The notes beneath the pieces were generated by a model. That model did not search any database and had not been told where the DNA came from. It saw nothing but the letters and a program-made list of their open reading frames with translations. A DNA stretch of 8,881 nt from Caulobacteraceae bacterium (GTDB lineage Bacteria; Pseudomonadota; Alphaproteobacteria; Caulobacterales; Caulobacteraceae). Numbering within the stretch: the first letter of the stretch is position 1; each line of letters opens with the position of its first letter. The stretch lies in NCBI GenBank assembly GCA_030151985.1, contig JASLDZ010000029.1, forward strand, positions 1-8,881, given 5' to 3'. Position numbers and translations under genes: made by a program. Positions 1 through 7,100 of the stretch are shown piece after piece.

Positions 1-157
1 CCCGCTCTCGACTGAGGCGCGGTTCTCGCCCCTCGTTCGTCACGGGATTTCTAGGTTCCAGTAGGTTTACCAGTCCGAGCTTTTTCTACTTAAACGTCTC
101 GGTCCAACTATCGTTAATGCTTGCTTTCTCTACGGTTGATCACGGGTTAACTGTGGC
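1..157. other. Low-GC non-coding stretch at window edge
   Basis: By my count about 52% GC overall and about 45% from 61 to 157, against well over 65% in the rest of the window. All frames but one are broken by stops. The one open plus-strand frame runs on antisense through the DUF3606 gene and looks like a chance reading. There are several TTAA motifs (around 90, 114 and 147). The stretch lies just past the stop of the DUF3606 gene. It is best read as an intergenic or promoter region for something off the left edge. Confidence 0.6.
136..150 (-). promoter_or_regulatory. Possible CtrA-type box (TTAA-N7-TCAA)
   Basis: On the minus strand the sequence reads TTAA, seven bases, then TCAA. This matches 7 of 8 fixed positions of the Caulobacterales cell-cycle regulator CtrA consensus (TTAA-N7-TTAA). 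It sits in the low-GC stretch and would suit a leftward gene beyond the window edge. A match this short can occur by chance, and the taxon is itself inferred. Confidence 0.2.
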
Positions 158-340
158 TCAGCGCTTCTTGCCGAGGTCTGCGGCGATGTCCTTCACCATG
201 CGGCCGGCGCGGCGATGGGCGGCGGTGAGCTGCTCGCGCGTCACGCCCCAGCGCTTCATCCAGTACTCGACCGCCTGCCGCTCGGAGAGGTCGAGCCGGT
301 CCTTGTCGATGAACCCCCGCTTGTCCTTCAGGCCGGCCAT
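158..340 (-). CDS. DUF3606 family small protein
   Basis: A 60-residue protein. It shows the DUF3606 pattern: a short basic N-terminus (KDKRGFIDKDRLDLSE), then the conserved YW followed by a W-G-V-T/S segment (EYWMKRWGVTREQL, about residues 25-38), then an amphipathic helix with A-x-x-x-A-G and a lysine-rich end. The function of the family is unknown; its members are common small proteins of Alphaproteobacteria. I chose the ATG at 340 because homology starts there and a purine-rich GGAGG/AGAGGG stretch lies upstream. The longer open frame would begin inside the palindromic repeat and adds arginine-rich sequence with no family likeness. It lies downstream of the ABC-F gene on the same strand, separated by 174 nt holding that repeat, so it may be co-transcribed or have its own promoter. 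I see no signal peptide or membrane segment. Confidence 0.85.
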   Translation of the reverse strand: MAGLKDKRGFIDKDRLDLSERQAVEYWMKRWGVTREQLTAAHRRAGRMVKDIAADLGKKR

Positions 341-380
341 GACGCTTCCCTCTTTCCTCCGCTCGCTCCCCTCCTTCCGC

Positions 381-490
381 CTCCCCCGGACTTGATCCGG
401 GGGTCGAGCGGGGTGCGCCTCGCGGTCTGGCGACCACGCCAGCGGTCGAAGCACGACCGGCGCCCGGCCCCCGGGTCAAGCCCGGGGGAG
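381..490. repeat. BIME-like palindromic repeat: two inverted GC-rich hairpin units
   Basis: The left unit has an 8-bp stem (383-390 with 396-403) around the loop CTTGA. The right unit has an 8-bp stem (468-475 with 481-488) around the loop TCAAG. The right unit is the reverse complement of the left one with minor changes. A third hairpin, CTGGCG-ACCA-CGCCAG, lies at 427-442, nearly at the exact centre (about 435). The whole 110 nt is therefore an imperfect palindrome with three nested stems. GGGCTTGACCCGG-type palindromes are scattered between genes in many alphaproteobacterial genomes, and a facing pair resembles enterobacterial REP/BIME elements. It lies between the ABC-F stop and the DUF3606 start. 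It could slow transcription or protect RNA ends, but there is no T-tract on either side, so I do not call it a terminator. Confidence 0.8.
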
Positions 491-514
491 ACGAAGGAAG
501 AGGAGCAACTACAA

Positions 515-2143
515 TCAGGCCGCCACCTTCTGCCGCTTCGGCTTCTTCGCCGAAGCGCCTTGCGATGGTCGCGCGCCGCCCTTGGCGCGATCCAGCACGA
601 ACTTCGCATAGTCGTCCATGTCGCCGTCGAACGGCTTCACATGGCCGTCCGCCGCCAGCCACAGGCGGTCGGCCACCAGCTCCATCAGCGAGCGGTCGTG
701 GGTGATGAGGATGACCGCGCCTTCGTAGTCGTTGAGCGCGTCGAGCAGCGCGCGGCGGCTGTCGATGTCCAGGTGGTTGGTCGGCTCGTCCAGGATCAGG
801 AGGTGCGGGGCCTCGTGCGCGACGAGGTTGAGCAGCAGCCGCGCCCGCTCGCCGCCGGAGAGGTCGGCGACGGTGGTCTCCTGCTTCTCGAACGCCAGCC
901 CCCACTGGGCGAGGCGGGAGCGGCGCGAGTTCTCCGAGGCGTCGGGCATGGCGCGGCGGATGATGTCGAGCGCGCACTCGTCGGGGTCCATCGCCTCGAT
1001 CTGGTGCTGGTGGAACCAGCCGACCTTGATGCGGCCCTCGCGGTGCATGTGGCCGGACGCGATCTTGAGCGCGCCCGCCGCCATCTTGGCGAAGGTGGAC
1101 TTGCCCGCGCCATTGACCCCCAGAAGGCCGATGCGGTCGTCCACGTCGAGCCGCAGGTTCAGGTCGCGCAGCACCGGCTCGCCGCCGTAGCCGACGCTCG
1201 CGTGCTCCAGGCTCATCAACGGCGGGGCGAGCGGACGGACGGGCGAGGGCAGCAGGAAGGGCGCGACGCGCTCGGAGGCGACCTCGGCGATGGGGGCCAG
1301 CTTGGCGAGGCGCTTGACGCGGCTCTGCGCCTGCGCGGCCTTGCTGGCCTTGGCCTTGAAGCGGTCGATGAAGCTCTGCAGGTGCTCGCGTTCGGCCTCC
1401 TGCTTGGCGCGGGTGGCGGCCTGCAGGCGCGTCTTCTCCGCCAGCCGCCGCTCGAAGTTGTCGTAGCCGCCGGTGTAGAGCTCCAGCTTGCCGCCCCGCA
1501 CGTGCAGGATGAAGTCGACGGAGTTGTTCAGCAGCTCCCGGTCGTGGCTGATGATCAGCGCCGAGTGCGGGTACTTCTTCAGCCGCGCCTCAAGCCAGAG
1601 CGCGCCCTCCAGGTCGAGGTAGTTGGTCGGCTCGTCGAGCAGCAGCAGGTCGGGCTCGGCGAACAGGGCGGCGGCCAGCGCCACGCGCATGCGCCAGCCG
1701 CCGGAGAACTCGGCCATCGCCCGGTCGAGGTCGGCGGTCGAGAAGCCAAGGCCGTTGAGGATCTCGGCGGCGCGGGCGGGGGCGCGCTCGGCGTCGGTCT
1801 CGATCAGCCGCTCCCATATTTCGCCGATCCGTTCGGGCTCGGCGGTCTCCAGCTCGGCGTAGAGGGCGGTGCGCTCCTCGTCGGCGGCCAGGATGGTGTC
1901 GAGCAGGCTGACGGGGGTGGCCGCATGCTCCTGCGCCACCGCGGCGATGCGGGCGGCGCGGGGGACCTCGATGGACCCGCCGTCCAGCTGCAGCTCGCCC
2001 AGGATCAGCTTGAACAAGGTGGACTTGCCCACCCCGTTGCGGCCGGCGAGCCCGACCTTGGCGCCAGCGGGGATGTTGACGCTGGCCTGGTCGAAGAACC
2101 TGCGGCCCCAGGCGTTGAAGGTGATGGCGTCGATCGTGAGCAC
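515..2143 (-). CDS. ABC-F family ATPase (translation/ribosome-associated)
   Basis: A 542-residue cytoplasmic ABC-F protein with two ATP-binding cassettes and no membrane domain. Cassette 1: Walker A GRNGVGKST (34-42), signature SGGWR (147-151), Walker B LLLLDE (166-171), H-switch His200. The inter-domain linker, rich in Lys/Arg/Ala and helical (about 240-290), is the part that reaches into the ribosomal E site in this family. Cassette 2: Walker A GVNGAGKST (342-350), signature LSGGE (428-432), Walker B LLILDE (448-453), His482. The tail is basic (KKPKRQK). All catalytic motifs are intact. The SGGWRMR signature resembles the YheS/ABCF3 branch more than EttA, but I cannot settle the subfamily. 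The start is GTG at 2143, 4 nt past the helicase stop, with GAGGG 8 nt upstream. The longer open frame upstream is a low-complexity shadow of the helicase gene. Translational coupling to the helicase is likely. A role in antibiotic resistance is not indicated. Confidence 0.95.
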   Translation of the reverse strand: MLTIDAITFNAWGRRFFDQASVNIPAGAKVGLAGRNGVGKSTLFKLILGELQLDGGSIEVPRAARIAAVAQEHAATPVSLLDTILAADEERTALYAELETAEPERIGEIWERLIETDAERAPARAAEILNGLGFSTADLDRAMAEFSGGWRMRVALAAALFAEPDLLLLDEPTNYLDLEGALWLEARLKKYPHSALIISHDRELLNNSVDFILHVRGGKLELYTGGYDNFERRLAEKTRLQAATRAKQEAEREHLQSFIDRFKAKASKAAQAQSRVKRLAKLAPIAEVASERVAPFLLPSPVRPLAPPLMSLEHASVGYGGEPVLRDLNLRLDVDDRIGLLGVNGAGKSTFAKMAAGALKIASGHMHREGRIKVGWFHQHQIEAMDPDECALDIIRRAMPDASENSRRSRLAQWGLAFEKQETTVADLSGGERARLLLNLVAHEAPHLLILDEPTNHLDIDSRRALLDALNDYEGAVILITHDRSLMELVADRLWLAADGHVKPFDGDMDDYAKFVLDRAKGGARPSQGASAKKPKRQKVAA

Positions 2144-2147
2144 GGCG

Positions 2148-3959
2148 TCAGCCCTCGCGCTTGGGCTTGTAGGGCTTGCGCGGCCCGGCCGGCTTCGCGC
2201 CCGGCTTGTTCGACGCGTAGGGCTTGTTCGGACGCGGCGCGCCCGGACCGTCCCGGTGCTCGCGCGCGGGATCGTAGGGTGCCCGGGGCTTGGCGCCTTG
2301 CGGCTTGCCGCGGAACTTGCGGTCGCGGGAGGGCGGCAGGTCGGGGTCGAACAGGGGGGTGATGCGGACGGCGTCCGCCTCCTCGCCCTGCGCGACGACG
2401 GCGGCGAAGCGGTCGGCGGCCTCGCGGACGATCTCGAAGCGGGTCTCGCGGTCGAACACGCGGATGGCGCCGATCTCGCGCTTGGTGACATGGCCGCGGC
2501 GGCAGATCAGAGGCAGGAGCCACTTGGGGTCGGCGTTGCGGGTGCGGCCGATGTCGGCCACGAACCACGCGCTGCCTTCGAAGCCGGGGCGGGGCGGCGG
2601 GCGCTCGCCGGGGGTGCCAAAAGAACCAGAGCTCGGCGGCGCAACCTGCTCGATCAGGTCCTCCGGGCTGGGCATGGCGGCGCGGCGGGCGCGGACGAGG
2701 GAGGCGACCACCGCCTCAGGCGGCGCGTCGGCCAGGAGGGCGCGGGCGATGGCGAGGTCGTCCTCCGCCGGCTCGCCTTCAGGGCGGAGCGCCGCGACCA
2801 GCCGCTCCTGATCCTTGGCGCGGATGTCCTCGGCCGAGGGCGCGGGGCTCCACGTCGGGACGATACGGGCGGTGCGCATCAGCCCCTCGGCGCGGCGGCG
2901 CTTGGGGTGGGGCACGAGGATCGCGGAGACGCCCTTCTTCCCGGCCCGCCCGGTGCGGCCGGAGCGGTGCTGCAGCGACTCCGCCCCCGTCGGCAGCTCG
3001 GCGTGGATCACGAGCTCCAAGTCTGGGATGTCGATGCCCCGCGCGGCCACGTCGGTCGCCACGCATACCCGCGCACGGCGGTCGCGCAGCGCCTGGAGCG
3101 CGTGGGTGCGCTCGTTCTGGGTCAGCTCGCCGGAGAGCGCCACGACGGAGAAGCCGCGCTCCACCAGGTTGGCGTGCAGGCGGCGCACGGCCTCGCGCGT
3201 GGAGCAGAACACCAGGGCCGCGCCCGCCTCGTGGTAGCGGAGGAGATTCACCACCGCATGCTCCAGGTCGCTGGGGGCGATGGCGATGGCGCGGTAGTCG
3301 ATGTCGGCGTGGCCCTCCTCCCCGCCCGCGCCGCCGACGGTGATCCGCATCGCGTCGCGCTGGTACTGGCGGGCGATGTGCAGGATCGGCTTGGGCAGGG
3401 TGGCGGAGAACAAGAGCGTGCGGCGCTCCGGCGGCGCGGCGTCGAGCAGCGCCTCCAGCTCCTCGCGGAAGCCGAGGTCGAGCATCTCGTCCGCCTCGTC
3501 CAGCACCACGGCGGCGAGGCCCTGCATGACGAGATTGCCACGCTCCAGGTGGTCGCGCAGGCGGCCGGGCGTGCCGACCACGATGTGCGCGCCCGCGTTC
3601 AGCGCCCGTTGCTCGCGCCTGGGATCCATGCCGCCGACGCAGGAGACCACGCGGGCCCCGGCGGAGGCGTACAGCCACTCCAGCTCCCGCTGCACCTGGA
3701 GCGCCAGCTCGCGGGTGGGAGCGACGACCAGCGCCAGGGGATCGCCGGCGGGGGGCAGCTTTTCCGCCGCGCCGAGCAGGTCCTGCGCCAGCGCCAGCCC
3801 GTAGGCGACGGTCTTGCCCGAGCCCGTGCGGGCGGAGACCAGGAGGTCGCGCGCCACCGTCTCCGGCTTGGCGACGGCCGTCTGCACGGGGGTGAGGTCG
3901 GCGTAGCCGCGCTGCTCGAGGGCGCGCGCGAGCGCGACCGGAAGGTCGGAAGGAAGCAT
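2148..3959 (-). CDS. DEAD-box ATP-dependent RNA helicase with DbpA-type RNA-binding domain
   Basis: A 603-residue RNA helicase that unwinds or remodels RNA using ATP. Motifs in order: Q motif around LTPVQ (22-26), Walker A ARTGSGKT (43-50), Ia PTREL (81-85), Ib TPGR (130-133), DEAD box (154-157), SAT (185-187), motif IV LVFCST (249-254), V ATDVAARGID (301-310), VI HRSGRTGR (331-338). A domain of about 463-530 (from FVADIGR through ICRRG and IGAIRVF to FEIV) matches the DbpA C-terminal RRM-like fold, which in E. coli DbpA/CsdA binds structured RNA, including 23S rRNA. The last 70 or so residues are a disordered tail rich in Pro, Lys, Arg and Gly. Length is close to CsdA/DeaD. I chose ATG at 3959, just before the usual N-terminus (LPSDLPVALARAL). 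A TTG at 4040 would add 27 unlike residues. The Shine-Dalgarno is weak. It is followed directly by the ABC-F gene. Confidence 0.95.
   Translation of the reverse strand: MLPSDLPVALARALEQRGYADLTPVQTAVAKPETVARDLLVSARTGSGKTVAYGLALAQDLLGAAEKLPPAGDPLALVVAPTRELALQVQRELEWLYASAGARVVSCVGGMDPRREQRALNAGAHIVVGTPGRLRDHLERGNLVMQGLAAVVLDEADEMLDLGFREELEALLDAAPPERRTLLFSATLPKPILHIARQYQRDAMRITVGGAGGEEGHADIDYRAIAIAPSDLEHAVVNLLRYHEAGAALVFCSTREAVRRLHANLVERGFSVVALSGELTQNERTHALQALRDRRARVCVATDVAARGIDIPDLELVIHAELPTGAESLQHRSGRTGRAGKKGVSAILVPHPKRRRAEGLMRTARIVPTWSPAPSAEDIRAKDQERLVAALRPEGEPAEDDLAIARALLADAPPEAVVASLVRARRAAMPSPEDLIEQVAPPSSGSFGTPGERPPPRPGFEGSAWFVADIGRTRNADPKWLLPLICRRGHVTKREIGAIRVFDRETRFEIVREAADRFAAVVAQGEEADAVRITPLFDPDLPPSRDRKFRGKPQGAKPRAPYDPAREHRDGPGAPRPNKPYASNKPGAKPAGPRKPYKPKREG
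2152..2156 (-). promoter_or_regulatory. Shine-Dalgarno GAGGG fixing the ABC-F GTG start
   Basis: On the minus strand GAGGG lies 8 nt before the GTG at 2143 and inside the last codons of the helicase gene. It decides the start codon and fits ribosomes reloading right after finishing the helicase. Confidence 0.6.
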
Positions 3960-4027
3960 GGGTCGCTTTGGATCAAGACGCGGGGAGGTCGCGCTCGCGG
4001 GCCGCGCGAGCGGCGTCCACGAGCGCG

Positions 4028-4056
4028 CATCTAGTCCCAAACGCCCGTTTTCACAA
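4028..4056 (-). promoter_or_regulatory. Possible sigma70-type promoter for the helicase-ABC-F pair
   Basis: On the minus strand TTGTGA (4051-4056) and TAGATG (4028-4033) are separated by exactly 17 nt, in an AT-richer pocket of an otherwise GC-rich gap. They match the -35 box at 4 of 6 positions and the -10 box at 3 of 6. Transcription would start near 4020, giving a leader of about 60 nt. The match is modest, but position and spacing are right. Confidence 0.35.
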
Positions 4057-4072
4057 GGCGAGCCCGCTCGCC
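4057..4072 (-). terminator. Hairpin between protease and helicase genes (weak terminator candidate)
   Basis: A 6-bp stem (GGCGAG with CTCGCC) and 4-nt loop, followed on the minus strand by TTGTG. It lies directly upstream of the possible helicase promoter. It could end protease transcription, but the T-run is too short to be sure. Confidence 0.3.
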
Positions 4073-4097
4073 GCCCTCCCCCGCCCGTCGCGGAGGA

Positions 4098-4117
4098 GAG
4101 CCGGCGCGGGCCGGCTC
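4098..4117 (-). terminator. GC-rich hairpin overlapping the protease stop codon
   Basis: A perfect 8-bp stem (GAGCCGGC with GCCGGCTC) with a 4-nt loop, beginning inside the protease TGA codon (4116-4118). The sequence after it on the minus strand is CTCTCCTCCGCG, without a T-tract. It may be an RNA 3'-end stabiliser, or one half of a two-hairpin terminator with 4057-4072. Confidence 0.4.
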
Positions 4118-7100
4118 AGATGACCAGGAAGTCGCTCGCCGCCAGGGCCGGAGCGTGGTCGAAGTGCGCCAGGAGCACCCGCGCCCCCGCCCCCGTGCCG
4201 TCGCCGTCCCAGTAGAGGTCGCCGGTGTTGGCGACGTAGAGCAGCGTCGCCTTGCCCTCGAAGGCCACCGGCGCGGTCCCCGACACGAAGTCCACGTCGG
4301 CCATCGAGGCGATGCCGAAGCCGGACGCCGACAGCCCCACGTGGTCCCCGTTCGCCTTGGTGAAGTCGGTCACCTCGTCGGACGAAGAGGCGTCGGGGCC
4401 GTCGAACTTGAACACGTCCGCTCCCGCGCCGCCGGTCAGCACGTCATGGCCTCCGCCGCCCACCAGGGTGTCGGCGCCGTTCCCGCCGCTCAGCGTATCG
4501 GCGCCCGCGCCGCCGACCAGGCTGTTGTCGGAGGTGTTGCCCACCCCGTTGAACGACCCCGCGCCCGTGTAGACCAGCGCCTCGACATTGGCGCCGAGGG
4601 TGTAGGTGGAGAGCGAGGTCTGCACCGTGTCGAAGCCGCCGTTCGCCGCCTCGAACACCGTCACGCCGGCGTTGTCGACATGGTAGACGTCGTCGCCCAG
4701 GCCGCCCTTCAGCGTGTCGGCCCCGCCGCCGCCGTCCAGCGTGTCGTTCCCGGTGCCGCCGACGATCTCGTTGGCGTCGGCGTTGCCCGTTCCGGAGAGG
4801 TTCAGGCCGGTGAGCTGCAGCTTCTCGACGTTGGCGCTGAGCGTGTAGCTGGCCGAGGCCTTGACCGTGTCATAGCCGCCGCCCGCATCCTCGAAGACCA
4901 CGTCCGTGCTGCTGTTGACGATGTAGACGTCGTCGCCCATCCCGCCGTAGAGCGAATCGCCCGCGCCGCCGCCGTCCAGGGTGTCGTTTCCGCCGCCGCC
5001 GTAGAGCCGGTCCACCGCGTCGCCGCCGGTGATCTGGTTGGCGGCGTCGTTGCCCGTGCCGACGAAGCTGCCCGTGCCGGTGAACACCAGGTTCTCCAGG
5101 TTCGCGGCCAGGGTGTAGGTCGAGAGCGTGGTGCGCACGGTGTCGATGCCGGCGTTCGCGCCCTCGACGATCACGTCGCCCACGTTGTCGACCACGTAGG
5201 TGTCGTTGCCGGCGCCGCCGACGAGCGTGTCGGCGCCCGCCCCGCCGTCCAGCACGTTCGCCTGGGCGTTGCCGACCAGGCTGTCGTTGTAGTTGGAGCC
5301 CTGGAGGTTCTCGATGCTGATCAGCGTGTCGACGCCGCCGCCGCCCGTGTTCTGCGCGCCGGAGACGATCTTCACCGTCACCGCCGACAGCGCGTCGGCG
5401 TAGGAGGCGGTGTCGCTGCCGTCGCCGCCGTCGAGCGTGTCGTTGCCCGCGCCGCCCACGAGCGTGTCGTCGCCGCCGCCGCCCGACAGGCTGTCGTCGC
5501 CGCGGAAGCCGGAGAGCACGTTGGCGTGGCTGTCGCCGATCAGGGTGTCGTTGTTGGCGGTGCCGAACACGTTCTGGATGTTGATCAGCGTGTCCTTGCC
5601 CGCGCCGCCCGTGTCCTGCTGCGTGCCCTGCAGGGTCAGGTCGACCTTCACCGTGGCGGCGAGGAACTGGTAGTTGGCGGTGTTGACGCCCGCCCCGCCG
5701 TCCAGGGTGTCGTTCCCGAGGTCGCCCCGCAGGGTGTCGTCGCCCTGCCCGCCGAACAGCTGGTCGTCGCCGTCGTTGCCGTACAGGACGTCGTTGCCGC
5801 CCTCGCCGTAGACGCTGTCGTTCCCGGCGCCGCCGTCGGCCACGTCGTTCCCGTCGCCGCCGGCCACGACGTCGTTCCCGAAGCCGCCGTCCAGCGTGTC
5901 GTCGCCCGCCGCCCCGTCGATGTAGTTGTCGCCGTTGCCGCCGGTGATCTGGTCGGCGAAGTGGGTGCCGAAGAGCTCGGTCGCCTGGGCGTTGCTGATA
6001 GACAGCGTCTTGGCGAAGAACACCGCCTGGTCGGCCTGGATCAGCCCCGCGCCCGTGGCGTTGTCGATGCCCACGTCGAAGCCGTTGGTGGACGGGTCGT
6101 CCATGTCGATGGCCGAGTCCTGCAGCAGCGCGCGGACGTCGTCGGGCGTGAGCCCCCCGTTGGCCTGCAGCATCAGCAACGCCGTCGCCGCCGCGTCGGG
6201 CGCGGCCGCCGAGGTGCCGTAGAAGTTCGGGTAGATGTTCTGGTCAGGGTTGTCGCCGGGGTAGAAGAAGGTGGTGTCGCCCCCGTCCACCGCGGTGATG
6301 TCGGGCCCGTAGCGGATGACGGGCGTCTCGAGCCGATTGCCGGCGTCGTCGAACGAGATCACCGTCGGGCCGGCCGAGGAGAAGCTCTCCAGCACGGGCG
6401 GGGAGGCGCCGTAGGCGGGCGTGCCGCGGTAGTCGGCGGCGCCCACCGAGATCGCGCCCGCGGCCGCCGGGTGGCCGATGATCGTGCCGTCGTTGATGTC
6501 GTAGGGCGTGATCTCCAGCGTGCCGGTGCCGCCGTAGTCGATGACCTTGAAGTCGTTCGGCGCGGGGCCGCTGTAGAGGCCGGCCAGCAGGTAGTAGGTC
6601 TCGCCCGGGTTGCCCACGAAGGCGAAGCCTTCGAAGGGGTCGCCGCCGATGTTGTCGGCCCCGCTGGCGGCCACGAGGTTGCCGTCCCCGTCCAAGAGGA
6701 AGATGTCGATGTCGCTGGCCGAGCCCGCGCCGCCGGCCGAGGCGGCCGGCTGGTCCCAGTGGGCGGTGATGATGTCCTGCGCGCCCGTGGCGGTGACCGA
6801 GAGGTAGTTCTGGCCCGGTCCGAAATCGAGCAGCTGCTCGCCGAGGAAGGTGGTGCCGCTGTCGTGCCAGGCGGACTCGAAGCCGCCGAAGCCCTCGTTG
6901 CCGGCCGAGCTGAAGTAGGCCACGCCCTGCGAGGCCACCGTGTTCACCGCCTGGGCGATGATCCCGTTCTGATAGGCGGGCTCGGCGTAGTAGAAGACGT
7001 CGTCGACGATCACCTTCGCGCCGTCGGCCGCCAGCGCCAGGATGTTGTTGGCGAAGCCGGCCTGGCCGAAGTTGGCGGTGGCGAACTCGATCGCGGCGCC

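Noticed and set aside
1..43. Possible minus-strand partial gene starting at GTG 43
   Set aside because: The frame is open to the edge, but only 14 codons are visible and there is no clear ribosome site. Too little to call.
341..454. N-terminal extension of the DUF3606 protein to position 454
   Set aside because: The extra 38 residues are encoded by the palindromic repeat element and have no likeness to the family. A ribosome site precedes the ATG at 340.
381..490. Intrinsic terminator for the ABC-F gene
   Set aside because: The stems are strong, but no T-tract follows on the minus strand. The paired layout fits a repeat element better.
2144..2491. N-terminal extension of the ABC-F protein into the helicase gene
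   Set aside because: The added residues are Ser/Arg/Pro-rich shadow sequence. Homology begins at the GTG at 2143, which has a good ribosome site.
215..4034. Long plus-strand open frames of about 700 codons (215-2362 and 1869-4034)
   Set aside because: They are antisense to the ABC-F and helicase genes, whose motifs are complete. The translations are low-complexity shadows without recognisable domains.
4428..5942. CRISPR-like or satellite DNA repeats
   Set aside because: The repeats keep the reading frame of the protease and match RTX protein units. There are no uniform repeats with unique spacers.
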